From Polaromonas sp. UBA4122 (lineage in GTDB: Bacteria > Pseudomonadota > Gammaproteobacteria > Burkholderiales > Burkholderiaceae_C): DNA of 34,294 nucleotides. The notes beneath the pieces were generated by a model. The model did no database searches and was not told where the DNA came from. It was given only the letters and a program-made list of their open reading frames with translations. The translations under genes and the position numbers were made by a program. Below are positions 8,626-16,171 of the stretch, one piece after another; within the stretch, counting starts at the first letter, position 1; the number at the start of each line of letters is the position of its first letter. Location: NCBI GenBank assembly GCA_002381615.1, contig DFWY01000107.1, positions 1 through 34,294 on the forward strand, read 5' to 3'.

Positions 8626-9398
8626 GCGAAGGCACGGTCCATCTGAGCATCGAAGGCCGCATCGCCTCGGTGCTGTTCGACCGCCCGCAGGCGCGCAACG
8701 CCATGACCTGGGCCATGTATGAGCAACTGGGCCGCATCTGCACCCAACTGCAGAACGACCCCGGCATTCGCGTCGTGATCTTTCGCGGTGCCGGTGGCGA
8801 GGCCTTCGTCGCCGGCACCGACATCGCGCAGTTCCAGTCGTTCAGCGATGGCGACGATGGCGTGGCCTATGAGCGCCGCATCGACCATTGCATCGAGCAG
8901 ATCGAACGCCTGCCCATGCCCACGCTGGCGGTGGTCGAGGGCTGGGCCGTCGGCGGCGGCCTGGCCATCGCCACGGCCTGCGACTTCCGGATCGCGACAC
9001 CAGGCTCGCGTTTCGGCGTGCCGATTGCCAAGACCCTGGGCAACTGCCTGTCGATCAACAATCTTGCGCGCTTGACGGCCGTGTTCGGCAGCCCGCGCGT
9101 CAAGCGCATGCTGCTGCTGGCCGAACTGCTGGGTGCCGAAGAAGCGCTGGCCTGTGGTTTCCTGTTGCAGGTTTGCGAGCCCGCCGAGATCACGGGCACC
9201 ACGATGAAACTCTCTGAGCGGCTGGCCTCGCTCGCACCGGTCACGCAGAGCGTGGTCAAGGAAGGGATGCGGCGCCTCGCCACCCATGCATTGCCCGAGA
9301 GCGAAGACCTGATCCGCCGCTGCTATGCGAGCCGCGACTTTCGCGAAGGCGTAGAAGCCTTTGTTGCGAAAAGGAAGCCGGTCTGGCAAGGGCACTAA
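8622..9398 (+). CDS. Enoyl-CoA hydratase/isomerase (crotonase) family protein with atypical active site
   Basis: A 258-residue crotonase-fold protein acting on an acyl-CoA thioester. The two oxyanion-hole segments are present: AFVAGTDIAQF near 61-71 and EGWAVGGGLAIATACD near 106-121. By hand alignment to rat mitochondrial enoyl-CoA hydratase, the positions of the catalytic glutamates (E144, E164) hold Ile135 (FGVPIAK) and about Arg162, so ordinary hydration is doubtful; an isomerase, hydrolase, decarboxylase or lyase of the same fold is more likely. It starts inside the stop of the CoA-transferase gene (ATGA), which ties its substrate to that enzyme. It is the last plus-strand gene of this cluster; a convergent operon ends 118 bases later. 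Confidence 0.87.
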   Translation: MSEGTVHLSIEGRIASVLFDRPQARNAMTWAMYEQLGRICTQLQNDPGIRVVIFRGAGGEAFVAGTDIAQFQSFSDGDDGVAYERRIDHCIEQIERLPMPTLAVVEGWAVGGGLAIATACDFRIATPGSRFGVPIAKTLGNCLSINNLARLTAVFGSPRVKRMLLLAELLGAEEALACGFLLQVCEPAEITGTTMKLSERLASLAPVTQSVVKEGMRRLATHALPESEDLIRRCYASRDFREGVEAFVAKRKPVWQGH

Positions 9399-9516
9399 TG
9401 GCGCGCTTCTGAAAGACCACCCCTCGTAGGGCTCGTGCGAGGCGGTGTTAAATCGGATTCTGAGTTTTCCGGCGCGGTAGAAGTTGCCTATCCGACTCAC
9501 GCAGCAGCCCCGCCCC

Positions 9517-10305
9517 CTACACCGCCACGGTGTAGTTCAAGGTCATCCGCCCGCCATCGACCACCACGATTTCGCCAGTGATGTAGCTGGCTGCGTCGCT
9601 GGCCAGATAGGCCACGGTGTCGGCAATCTCCGAAGGCTCACCCAGGCGCTTCATGGGTGTGCGGCTCATGATTCTTGCCTTGGCCTCTTCGCTTGTCAGC
9701 ACGGCTTTGGCGGCCAGCTCGGTGGCGATGGTACCGGGCGCGACAGCGTTCACGCGCACGCCCTTGTCGGCCAGCGCCATCACCCGCTTGAGCTGGTTGA
9801 TGCCGCCTTTGCTGACGTTGTAGCTGGCAATCGTGGGAATGGTCAGCACGGCGTTGACTGAGCTCATGTTCACAATGCTGCCTTTGCCGGCTTTGGCCAT
9901 TTCGCGCGCAACGGCCTGGCCCACCAGAAATGAACCCTTGAGGTTGACGCGCAAGACCGCGTCGAAGTCGGCTTCAGTCACTTCCAGAAAATCAGCCGCC
10001 TTGAAAATTCCGGCATTGTTGACCAGCACGTCGATGCGGCAGTGCGCGGCCATGGTCTGGGCCACCAGTGCATCGACCTGCGCCTTGTTACCCACATCGC
10101 AATGAACGTAAAGGCCACCGAGTTCGTTGGCCAGCGCGGCACCGCGGGCATCGTCGATATCTGCAATGACGACTCGGGCGTCTTCGCGTGCAAAGCGGCG
10201 AATGCAGGCTTCGCCAATGCCTTGGGCGCCACCGGTGACGATGCAGACACGGCCCGCCAGCCCGAACGAGATGGCCGAAGAATTTGCAGGTGAAATAGTG
10301 CTCAT
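9517..10305 (-). CDS. Short-chain dehydrogenase/reductase
   Basis: A 262-residue classical SDR that oxidises or reduces a hydroxyl/keto group with NAD(P). It shows the cofactor motif VTGGAQGIGEA near residue 24, Asp48 in VVIADI (an acid at this position favours NAD), NNAG at about 96-99, and a catalytic Ser149-Tyr162-Lys166 set (MSSV...SYNVSK). The start at 10305 is chosen because its ATG overlaps the TGA of the upstream aldolase gene (ATGA), a coupled junction; an in-frame ATG at 10326 inside the aldolase gene is less likely. It is the last gene of a minus-strand aldonate operon, so a sugar or aldonate dehydrogenase role (for example aldose 1-dehydrogenase) is inferred. Confidence 0.88.
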   Translation of the reverse strand: MSTISPANSSAISFGLAGRVCIVTGGAQGIGEACIRRFAREDARVVIADIDDARGAALANELGGLYVHCDVGNKAQVDALVAQTMAAHCRIDVLVNNAGIFKAADFLEVTEADFDAVLRVNLKGSFLVGQAVAREMAKAGKGSIVNMSSVNAVLTIPTIASYNVSKGGINQLKRVMALADKGVRVNAVAPGTIATELAAKAVLTSEEAKARIMSRTPMKRLGEPSEIADTVAYLASDAASYITGEIVVVDGGRMTLNYTVAV

Positions 10306-10940
10306 GCCCTTATGGTACCAGCGCATGCTGCTATGAAGTTCATAGCGTTTTCGGTTACGTCGGCAGGTGACATGCCGGGTTTGTACAAGGCAGAGCCGAT
10401 GCCGAAGCCATTGGCGCCTGCAGCGAGGTAAGGGCGCATGTTCTCTAGCGTGATGCCGCCCACCGGGAGCACCACCGTGCTGGCCGGCAGCACCGCGCGC
10501 AGCGCCTTCACCACGGCGGGCGTGATCATTTCGGTCGGGAAAATCTTCAGCCCCGTAGCGCCGGCTTCCAGTGCACCAAAAGCTTCGCTGGCGGTCATCA
10601 CGCCGGGCAGGCAGACCAGCCCCAGGCGCACCGCTTCACGCACGACTGCCGGGTTGAAGTTGGGCGAGACGATCAGCTGGCCGCCCGCGGCCTGCACATT
10701 GCGTACATCCTCGGGTGTCAGCACGGTGCCGGCGCCGATCAATGCCTGGGGGAAGGCGCCCGCCATGGCGGCAATGCTGTCCAGCGGCTGCGGCGAATTC
10801 AGCGGGATTTCAATCAGCGTCCAGCCGGTGGACAGCAGCGCCTGGCCGACGGGCAGCGCCCCGGCAGGCTGCAGCCCGCGCAGGATGGCAACCAGCGGAA
10901 TGGTCTGCAGGGCTTTGGAGAATTTTTGATGGGGGTTCAT
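10302..10940 (-). CDS. dgoA: 2-dehydro-3-deoxy-6-phosphogalactonate aldolase
   Basis: A class I aldolase of the KDPG/KDPGal family that splits 2-keto-3-deoxy-6-phosphogalactonate into pyruvate and glyceraldehyde 3-phosphate. The 212-residue product matches the E. coli DgoA pattern: VAILRG, EIPLNSP (Glu44, general acid/base), LIGAGTVL, the Schiff-base lysine Lys132 in GLKIFP, VGGIT and GIGSALYKPG. EIPLNSP followed by GLKIFPTE favours DgoA over Eda. Both ends overlap neighbours by four bases (ATGA with the kinase upstream and the SDR downstream), so kinase, aldolase and SDR are coupled. The region coding near residues 199-204 holds a perfect palindrome, GCTATGAA-G-TTCATAGC (10330-10346). Confidence 0.93.
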   Translation of the reverse strand: MNPHQKFSKALQTIPLVAILRGLQPAGALPVGQALLSTGWTLIEIPLNSPQPLDSIAAMAGAFPQALIGAGTVLTPEDVRNVQAAGGQLIVSPNFNPAVVREAVRLGLVCLPGVMTASEAFGALEAGATGLKIFPTEMITPAVVKALRAVLPASTVVLPVGGITLENMRPYLAAGANGFGIGSALYKPGMSPADVTENAMNFIAACAGTIRA

Positions 10941-11878
10941 GGTGCTGTAATTCGGTGGATAGTCGATTGACTGCCGGTTCGGGGCAGGGTGTCGGCAATG
11001 GCGCGCAAACCGCGCCAGGTGGCGCCGGCGCCTACGCGCTGAACCGATACCCCCAACTGCGCCAGGGCTTGCTCGTAGCGGGCTGTCAACGTTTCCTCGC
11101 CCATGACCACCACCGCATCGCCGCGTTGCAAGCTCTGGGATTTCAGTTCTTCGCCGATAACCAGCCCCGACAGGTAGCTCGGCAGTGCGTCGGTGGCCAT
11201 GCGGTTAAATAGTGACAGGGTTCGCGTGCTGAAAGCCGTGTGCAGCAGGCCCTGGCCGCGCAGCGCATGGGCAACGCCCTGCTCAAAAGCGCCTGGGTCC
11301 GGTGCAGGGTCGCTGTCGTTGGTGTTGTTGGGCAGCGTCCGCGCCAGTATGGAATGCTGGCGCAGCAGTGCGTAGAACTCGCCGGTCATCCAGGTCGAAA
11401 AGTCAGTGATGCGGTGCTTGGCGACGGTCACCCATTTGCTGTGCGTGCCGGGCAATACCAGCCGGGCGTTGGCCAGCTCCAGCAGTTGCAATGCCCCGAA
11501 CACCTGCGTTTCTTCACCGCGCATCACGTCCGGCACACCGTCTTTGTCAACGCTCAACCCGGGCACGATGGCGATGCGGCCAGGCTCCACCCATTCAAGG
11601 TGGGCTGCAATGTCGTCGAAACCCGCAGGGCAGGCGCAGTAGGGTGCTTCACGCCAGCCCTGTTTGCTGCCGGCCATTCCCGAAATAAGGCAGAGGTTGC
11701 CGGGAGCCGTCCAGTCGCCAAAACAGCGCTCAAAAACAGGGGGAAATTCGCCCGCAGCAACGGTCAGGATGCCGCGCGCAAAGGAGCGCTCCTCAAGCAC
11801 CCGGCCATCGGCATCGATCAGTGCACCGCGCAGGGATGAGGTGCCCCAGTCGACTGCAACCAGGTTGCGACCGCTCAT
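10937..11878 (-). CDS. dgoK: 2-dehydro-3-deoxygalactonokinase
   Basis: Phosphorylates 2-keto-3-deoxygalactonate at O-6 with ATP before aldol cleavage by DgoA. The 313-residue product is normal length for DgoK and is recognised by the N-terminal phosphate-binding AVDWGTSSLRG, SGMAGSKQGW, VPGL, MRGEETQVFG (a DgoK hallmark), LPGTHSKWV and TGEFYALL. It sits between the DenD-like gene (48-base gap) and dgoA (ATGA overlap). A DgoK-DgoA pair behind an IlvD-type dehydratase is the classical non-phosphorylated entry of a De Ley-Doudoroff-like pathway; the same enzymes can serve other six-carbon aldonates with the matching configuration. Confidence 0.93.
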   Translation of the reverse strand: MSGRNLVAVDWGTSSLRGALIDADGRVLEERSFARGILTVAAGEFPPVFERCFGDWTAPGNLCLISGMAGSKQGWREAPYCACPAGFDDIAAHLEWVEPGRIAIVPGLSVDKDGVPDVMRGEETQVFGALQLLELANARLVLPGTHSKWVTVAKHRITDFSTWMTGEFYALLRQHSILARTLPNNTNDSDPAPDPGAFEQGVAHALRGQGLLHTAFSTRTLSLFNRMATDALPSYLSGLVIGEELKSQSLQRGDAVVVMGEETLTARYEQALAQLGVSVQRVGAGATWRGLRAIADTLPRTGSQSTIHRITAP

Positions 11879-11926
11879 GAGGCCTCTGTATCGGTGGGTT
11901 GCCGATTCATGCCGATTCGGACCCGC

Positions 11927-12931
11927 TCAGTGGTTCAGGCCGCGCAGGGCGTCCGCCGGATAGCTGGGTTGCTGGCAGTCCTCGATGTACTGTTCGATGA
12001 TGGCCTTGAACGAAGCATCCGGGCGCAGCCCCAGCGCCAGCGCGCGCTCGGCGGTCGAGCCCCTGGCCCAGTTGGCGACGATGCCGGCAATGCGTTCGTC
12101 GCGTTCAAAACGAACCCGCTGGCGGACCTGCGTGCCGGCCACTTCCTCCAGGGCCTGCAGCATGTCACCCACGCGCACATTCAGCCCCGGCAGATTCAGC
12201 GCCAGGCGTCCGCCCATGGCTTCCCTGCTGGCCTCAAACACGGTGATCAGGCCATGCACGGTGTTGGCTGGGGATGACACGGGGTGCGTGACATCGGGAT
12301 CGACCGGGCAGGTGGTTTCCACGCCGGCCAGAGGCTCGCGGATGATGCCGCTGAAAAACGACGACGCGGCGCCATTGGGCTTGCCCGGTCGCACGGTGAC
12401 GGTCATCAGGCGTGCGGACCGGCCATCGATGAAGCCCTTGCGCGTGTAGTCGGCAATCAGGTACTCGCACATCAGCTTGTGCGTGCCGTACGATGTCTGC
12501 GGCGAGGGCAGGGTGTTGTCGGCCACCAGGTCGGGTAGGGGATTGGCGGCGTCCGGTCCGAACACCGCGACCGAACTGGCGAACACCAGGCGGGGGGCAT
12601 TGCCGGCCTTGCGCAATCCATCAAGCAGGACGCGGGTGCTGTCGAGGTTGGAACGCAGGCCCAGGTCAAAGTCCAGCTCGCATTCGCCCGAGACGGCCGA
12701 GGCCAGGTGAAACACAGCGTCGAAACCGCTGGCAAACAATTCGGCTTGATTCAGCAGGGGTCCGGTGTGCACCCGCACCCGCGGGTCCGCGCTCAGGTCG
12801 GCGGGCGGGGGAAATATGTCGGCGATATTGAGTTCGGTGATGGTTTGGCCATCAAGCTGCCCTTTCTTGAGCAGTTCCCGGGCGAGCCGGGCTCCAACGA
12901 AACCAGCGCCGCCGGTGATGAGTATTTTCAT
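11927..12931 (-). CDS. NAD-dependent epimerase/dehydratase, D-erythronate dehydrogenase (DenD)-like
   Basis: An extended-SDR protein of 334 residues. Seen: MKILITGGAGFVGARLA (NAD-binding GxxGxxG), HLASAVSGECE, the Ser-Tyr-Lys set with SS119-120, Tyr148 and Lys152 (SYGTHK), and VRPGKPNGAASSFFSGI, a block I associate with the DenD group rather than UDP-sugar epimerases. DenD oxidises D-erythronate at C2 in four-carbon acid-sugar catabolism; related proteins act on other aldonates, and uronate dehydrogenases are more distant relatives. None of the OtnC/OtnI/OtnK partners is visible here, so the substrate may differ. It lies 16 bases after the dehydratase gene in the same operon. Confidence 0.82.
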   Translation of the reverse strand: MKILITGGAGFVGARLARELLKKGQLDGQTITELNIADIFPPPADLSADPRVRVHTGPLLNQAELFASGFDAVFHLASAVSGECELDFDLGLRSNLDSTRVLLDGLRKAGNAPRLVFASSVAVFGPDAANPLPDLVADNTLPSPQTSYGTHKLMCEYLIADYTRKGFIDGRSARLMTVTVRPGKPNGAASSFFSGIIREPLAGVETTCPVDPDVTHPVSSPANTVHGLITVFEASREAMGGRLALNLPGLNVRVGDMLQALEEVAGTQVRQRVRFERDERIAGIVANWARGSTAERALALGLRPDASFKAIIEQYIEDCQQPSYPADALRGLNH

Positions 12932-12947
12932 GACAGTGCCTTTCTAG

Positions 12948-14690
12948 TCAGTGGTTATCTCGCGGGACGAAGGCTTCCCGCTTGCCCATGAGGAAGTCCA
13001 GATCGGCGCCTTCATCGGCCTGCCGCACATGGTCAACGTAGAGTTTCCAGTAGCCTGATGTCATGGGTGGCTCGGGTGCTTTCCAGTTGGCCAGGCGGCG
13101 GGCCAGTTCCTCGTCTGTCACATGCAGCTGGATCTTGCGATTGGGGACGTCCAGTTCGATGATGTCACCGTTTTGTACCACCGCCAGCGGTCCTCCTGCG
13201 GCCGCTTCGGGCGCAACGTGGAGTACGACGGTGCCGTAGGCCGTGCCGCTCATGCGTCCATCGCAGATACGCACCATGTCGGTAATGCCTTTGCGCAGAA
13301 TCTTGGGCGGCAAGGGCATGTTGCTCACCTCCGCCATGCCGGGGTAGCCCTTGGGGCCGCAGTTCTTGAGCACCATGACGCAGGTTTCGTCAATATCGAG
13401 ATTCTCGTCATCAATGCGGGCGTGGAAGTCCTCGATATTTTCGAACACCACGGCCCGACCCTTGTGTGTCGTCAGTTCCGGTGTGGCGGCGCTGGGCTTG
13501 ATGATCGCGCCACGCGGTGCCAGATTGCCGCGCAACACGGCGATGCCGGCCTTGTCCTTGAACGGCTCATCGAACTTCTTGATGACTCGCGGGTCGAAAT
13601 TCTCTGCGTCAGCAATGTTCTCGCCCACGGTTTTTCCATTGGCCGTGACAATCTCTGTGTGCAGCAGGTGCTGGATTTCCTTCATCACCACCGGCAACCC
13701 CCCGGCGTAACAGAAGTCTTCCATCAAGTGCTGTCCCGAGGGCTGCAGGTTGACCAGGCAAGGCAGTTCGCTGGCCAGCCGGTCAAAATCTTCGATGGTC
13801 AGCTTGATGCCGATCCGACCGGCCATGGCGATCAGGTGAATCACGGCATTGGTCGAGCCGCCAATGGCGGCCAGTGTCTTGATCGCATTTTCGAAAGCTT
13901 CGAGGGTAAGGACCTTGGAGAGCTTCTGATCCTCATGGACCATCTCCACTGCGCGCCGCCCGACCATGCGCGCCAGCACATTGCGTCGTCCATCCACTGC
14001 CGGGTAAGCGGCATTGCCGGGCAGACCCAAACCCAGTGCCTCGACCATGCAGGCCATGGTGCTGGCGGTGCCCATGGTCATGCAGTGGCCGTGGCTGCGG
14101 TGCATGCAACTCTCGGCCTCCAGGAATTCCTCCAGCCTGAGTGTGCCGGCGCGAACCTGCTCGCTCATGCTCCATACCCCGGTGCCCGAGCCCAGTTCCT
14201 GGCCGCGCCACTTGCCGTTGAGCATGGCGCCGCCGCTCAATCCGATGGTGGGCAAGTCGACGCTGGCCGCGCCCATCACCAGCGAAGGTGTGGTCTTGTC
14301 GCAGCCCATCAGCAGCACGACGCCGTCGAGAGGGTTGGCACGAATGCTTTCCTCCACATCCATGCTGGCCAGATTGCGGTACAGCATGGCGGTAGGGCGC
14401 ATCAGGGTCTCGCCCAGCGACATGACCGGAAACTCCATCGGAAAGCCGCCGGCCTCGTACACGCCGATCTTGACCTGCTCGGCCAGCGTGCGGAAATGCG
14501 AGTTGCAGGGCGTGAGTTCACTGAAGGTGTTGCAAATGCCAATGACCGGGCGGCCATCAAACTGGTCGTCTGGCACGCCCTTGCCTTTGACCCAGCTGCG
14601 GTAGACAAAACCGTCGCGGTCCTGCCGACCAAACCACTGCTGGCTGCGAAGTTCTTCGGGCTTCTTTTTCGGTTTGCTTGAATTGGTCAT
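12948..14690 (-). CDS. IlvD/Edd-family aldonate dehydratase (L-arabinonate dehydratase-like)
   Basis: An iron-sulfur dehydratase that removes water from a sugar acid to give a 2-keto-3-deoxy acid. The 580-residue protein matches the sugar-acid branch of IlvD/Edd (Rhizobium L-arabinonate dehydratase type) in length and motifs: RSQQWFGRQDRDGF, NTFSELTPCN, MGCDKTTPSL, GTASTMACM, AAIGGSTNAVIHL, MKNCGPKGYPGMAE and DGRMSGTAYGTVVLH. Cluster ligands are expected at Cys62, Cys130 and Cys203. I use the ATG at 14690 (MTNSSKP); an open frame upstream runs through the operator region and has no homology-like content. It is the first gene of the minus-strand operon. With DgoK/DgoA downstream, a six-carbon aldonate substrate such as D-galactonate is more likely than a pentonate. 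Confidence 0.92.
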   Translation of the reverse strand: MTNSSKPKKKPEELRSQQWFGRQDRDGFVYRSWVKGKGVPDDQFDGRPVIGICNTFSELTPCNSHFRTLAEQVKIGVYEAGGFPMEFPVMSLGETLMRPTAMLYRNLASMDVEESIRANPLDGVVLLMGCDKTTPSLVMGAASVDLPTIGLSGGAMLNGKWRGQELGSGTGVWSMSEQVRAGTLRLEEFLEAESCMHRSHGHCMTMGTASTMACMVEALGLGLPGNAAYPAVDGRRNVLARMVGRRAVEMVHEDQKLSKVLTLEAFENAIKTLAAIGGSTNAVIHLIAMAGRIGIKLTIEDFDRLASELPCLVNLQPSGQHLMEDFCYAGGLPVVMKEIQHLLHTEIVTANGKTVGENIADAENFDPRVIKKFDEPFKDKAGIAVLRGNLAPRGAIIKPSAATPELTTHKGRAVVFENIEDFHARIDDENLDIDETCVMVLKNCGPKGYPGMAEVSNMPLPPKILRKGITDMVRICDGRMSGTAYGTVVLHVAPEAAAGGPLAVVQNGDIIELDVPNRKIQLHVTDEELARRLANWKAPEPPMTSGYWKLYVDHVRQADEGADLDFLMGKREAFVPRDNH

Positions 14691-14720
14691 AGGGGTAAAT
14701 CCTTGAATTGGTAAACATAT

Positions 14721-14797
14721 TATCGTCATATGATAACAATCAGAAACTAGGGAAAACCCCGGTGAAAATATCATGCTATCGTAATATGATAACAATC
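14721..14797. promoter_or_regulatory. Two near-identical operator repeats in the divergent dehydratase/regulator gap
   Basis: A 21-base segment at 14721-14741 recurs at 14777-14797 with one mismatch (base 7, C versus A). Each copy contains a dyad, TATCGT-N3-ATGATA (14721-14735 and 14777-14791), 56 bases apart. The pair lies between the IlvD-type dehydratase (minus strand, start 14690) and the FCD-GntR regulator (plus strand). FadR/FCD regulators usually bind short palindromes of this kind near their own gene, so autoregulation plus control of both divergent operons is inferred. The second copy covers an in-frame ATG at 14786, which favours the regulator start at 14816. Confidence 0.75.
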
Positions 14798-14815
14798 GAA
14801 AATCAGCAAAAAAAC

Positions 14816-15559
14816 ATGATAAAAAACGTCCACGGCAATACGGTTGACCATCTCGGCGAAGCCATCGTCGCGGGGCGCTACGTCGCCGGCGCATCGATTC
14901 CACCCGAGCCGATTCTGGGTGAGCAACTGGGAGTCAGTCGCACCGTGATACGTGAAGCCGTGAAGTCGCTTATCGCCAAAGGTTTGGTGACGACAGGCCC
15001 CAAGGTGGGTACCCATGTGCTGCCCGAAGAGCATTGGAACTGGTTCGACCCCGATGTTATTGCTTGGCAAGCCAAGGCTGGCTTGACGCCCGAATTTCTA
15101 CACGATCTGATGGATTTGCGGCGTGTTGTTGAACCTGCTGCTGTTCGCCTCGCAGCCCAACGCGCCACCCAAGAGGATATTACCGACATCGAAATTGCCT
15201 TTGAAGGCATGGCGCGGGTTGTGAAAGAAGGCGGTGACTATGTCTCCTATGACCTGCGCTTCCATCAGGGGCTGCTGCGGGCCTGCCGCAACCGCATGCT
15301 CATCCACATGAGCAAGGCGCTCGGGGCCCTGTTACGCACCAGCTTTGAGTTGTCTGCCAGTAAAAAAGGGGGGCCGGCGGGTTCCCTTGCGCTGCATCGC
15401 GCGGTACTCGATGCCGTGATTGCCCGCAACCCCGCCAAGGCTGAAAAGGCAATCCTGGTCCTGATTGATGGCGCCCATCAGGATATTGAAGAAATTCTGG
15501 CCTCAAGCCGCCGCCTGCCCCGACTGAATACGCCAGCCTCGATGCTCAAGGCGGCCTGA
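14816..15559 (+). CDS. FadR-type GntR regulator (FCD domain)
   Basis: A 247-residue transcription factor with an N-terminal winged helix (about residues 8-72: VDHLGEAIVAGRY, LGEQLGVSRTVIREAVKSL, GLVTTGPKVGTHV) and a C-terminal all-helical FCD ligand domain (about 90-235). The FCD family's metal-site residues appear to be present (DLRFHQGLLRA and LHRAVLDAV helices), typical for sensing small organic acids. ATG codons at 14786 and 14816 are in frame; 14816 is preferred because 14786 lies within an operator repeat. It is divergent from the aldonate operon and 22 bases upstream of the TRAP genes, so it is probably the local repressor released by an aldonate or its 2-keto-3-deoxy product. Confidence 0.9.
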   Translation: MIKNVHGNTVDHLGEAIVAGRYVAGASIPPEPILGEQLGVSRTVIREAVKSLIAKGLVTTGPKVGTHVLPEEHWNWFDPDVIAWQAKAGLTPEFLHDLMDLRRVVEPAAVRLAAQRATQEDITDIEIAFEGMARVVKEGGDYVSYDLRFHQGLLRACRNRMLIHMSKALGALLRTSFELSASKKGGPAGSLALHRAVLDAVIARNPAKAEKAILVLIDGAHQDIEEILASSRRLPRLNTPASMLKAA

Positions 15560-15581
15560 CGAATTAATTTTTCTGGAGTCT

Positions 15582-16130
15582 ATGGTGCAAAAAATAATAA
15601 ATCCGTTCTTCAAACTGCTGGAGTTGCTGATCGTCGTGTGCATGGTGGCCATGGTCATCATGGTGTTCGGCAATGTGGTGCTGCGCTACGGCTTCAACTC
15701 AGGCATCGATGTATCTGACGAAATGTCCCGTTACTGCTTTATCTGGCTCACCTACATAGGCGCCATGGTCGCCATGCGCGAAAGAGGGCATCTGGGCGTG
15801 GACACGCTGGTCATGCATCTGGGTGTGGGCGGCAAGAAGCTGTGCCTGTTTCTGAGTGAAGCGCTGATGCTGGGTTGCAACGTGATGTTCTTTGTGGGCA
15901 CCTGGGAGATGCACGAGCTCCAGGTCAGCAATGTCTCGCCCGTCGTTGGCATCTCGATGATCTGGGTTTATGGCATCGGTTATGTCGTTGGCGCTGTCAT
16001 GGGCATCATGAACCTCAATGTGTTGTACCGCCTGCTGACCGGCCGGCTGCGCGAGGACGAACTGATTCAGGTCATCGAAACCGAAGGACTGGCGGATGTC
16101 GAAAAACAACTAAAGGAAATTAAAGCATGA
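15582..16130 (+). CDS. dctQ: TRAP transporter small membrane subunit (DctQ)
   Basis: The four-helix small subunit of a TRAP transporter. The 182-residue product has hydrophobic segments near 13-35, 48-65 (SRYCFIWLTYIGAMVAMRE), 88-108 and 124-146. The pattern DEMSRYCFIWLTYIGA...RGHLGVD is characteristic of DctQ. GGAG at 15575-15578 is only three bases from the ATG at 15582 but six from the GTG codon that follows it, so the second codon may be the true start. The stop overlaps a 14-codon mini-ORF that runs into dctM. Confidence 0.9.
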   Translation: MVQKIINPFFKLLELLIVVCMVAMVIMVFGNVVLRYGFNSGIDVSDEMSRYCFIWLTYIGAMVAMRERGHLGVDTLVMHLGVGGKKLCLFLSEALMLGCNVMFFVGTWEMHELQVSNVSPVVGISMIWVYGIGYVVGAVMGIMNLNVLYRLLTGRLREDELIQVIETEGLADVEKQLKEIKA

Positions 16131-16171
16131 GCGCAGCACATCTCTTGGCAAGCCTGGGGAAAAAAGCATGA
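16127..16171 (+). CDS. 14-codon mini-ORF bridging dctQ and dctM
   Basis: ATG at 16127 overlaps the dctQ stop (ATGA), runs MSAAHLLASLGKKA, and stops at a TGA (16169-16171) that overlaps the dctM ATG at 16168 (ATGA again). An AAGGA-type Shine-Dalgarno lies just upstream within the dctQ end. Nothing is known to require this peptide. It may only keep ribosomes moving from dctQ to dctM (translational coupling), and chance cannot be excluded for so short a frame. Confidence 0.35.
   Translation: MSAAHLLASLGKKA

Noticed and set aside
9399-9516. CCTCG/CGAGG pair between the convergent crotonase and SDR genes as a terminator
   Set aside because: The stem is only 5 bp with no T run on either strand; nothing else is visible in this 118-base gap.
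10330-10346. Perfect palindrome GCTATGAA-G-TTCATAGC
   Set aside because: It lies inside the dgoA coding region and its bases are explained by the protein; it may be a family repeat, but I cannot support a function.
13122-14681. A 519-residue plus-strand frame opposite the IlvD-type dehydratase
   Set aside because: Same reason: low-complexity His/Gln/Ala translation with no recognisable domain, and the minus frame matches a known family along its whole length.
14691-14903. N-terminal extension of the IlvD-type dehydratase to an ATG at 14903
   Set aside because: It would run through the operator repeats and the regulator's coding start and adds residues unlike the family.
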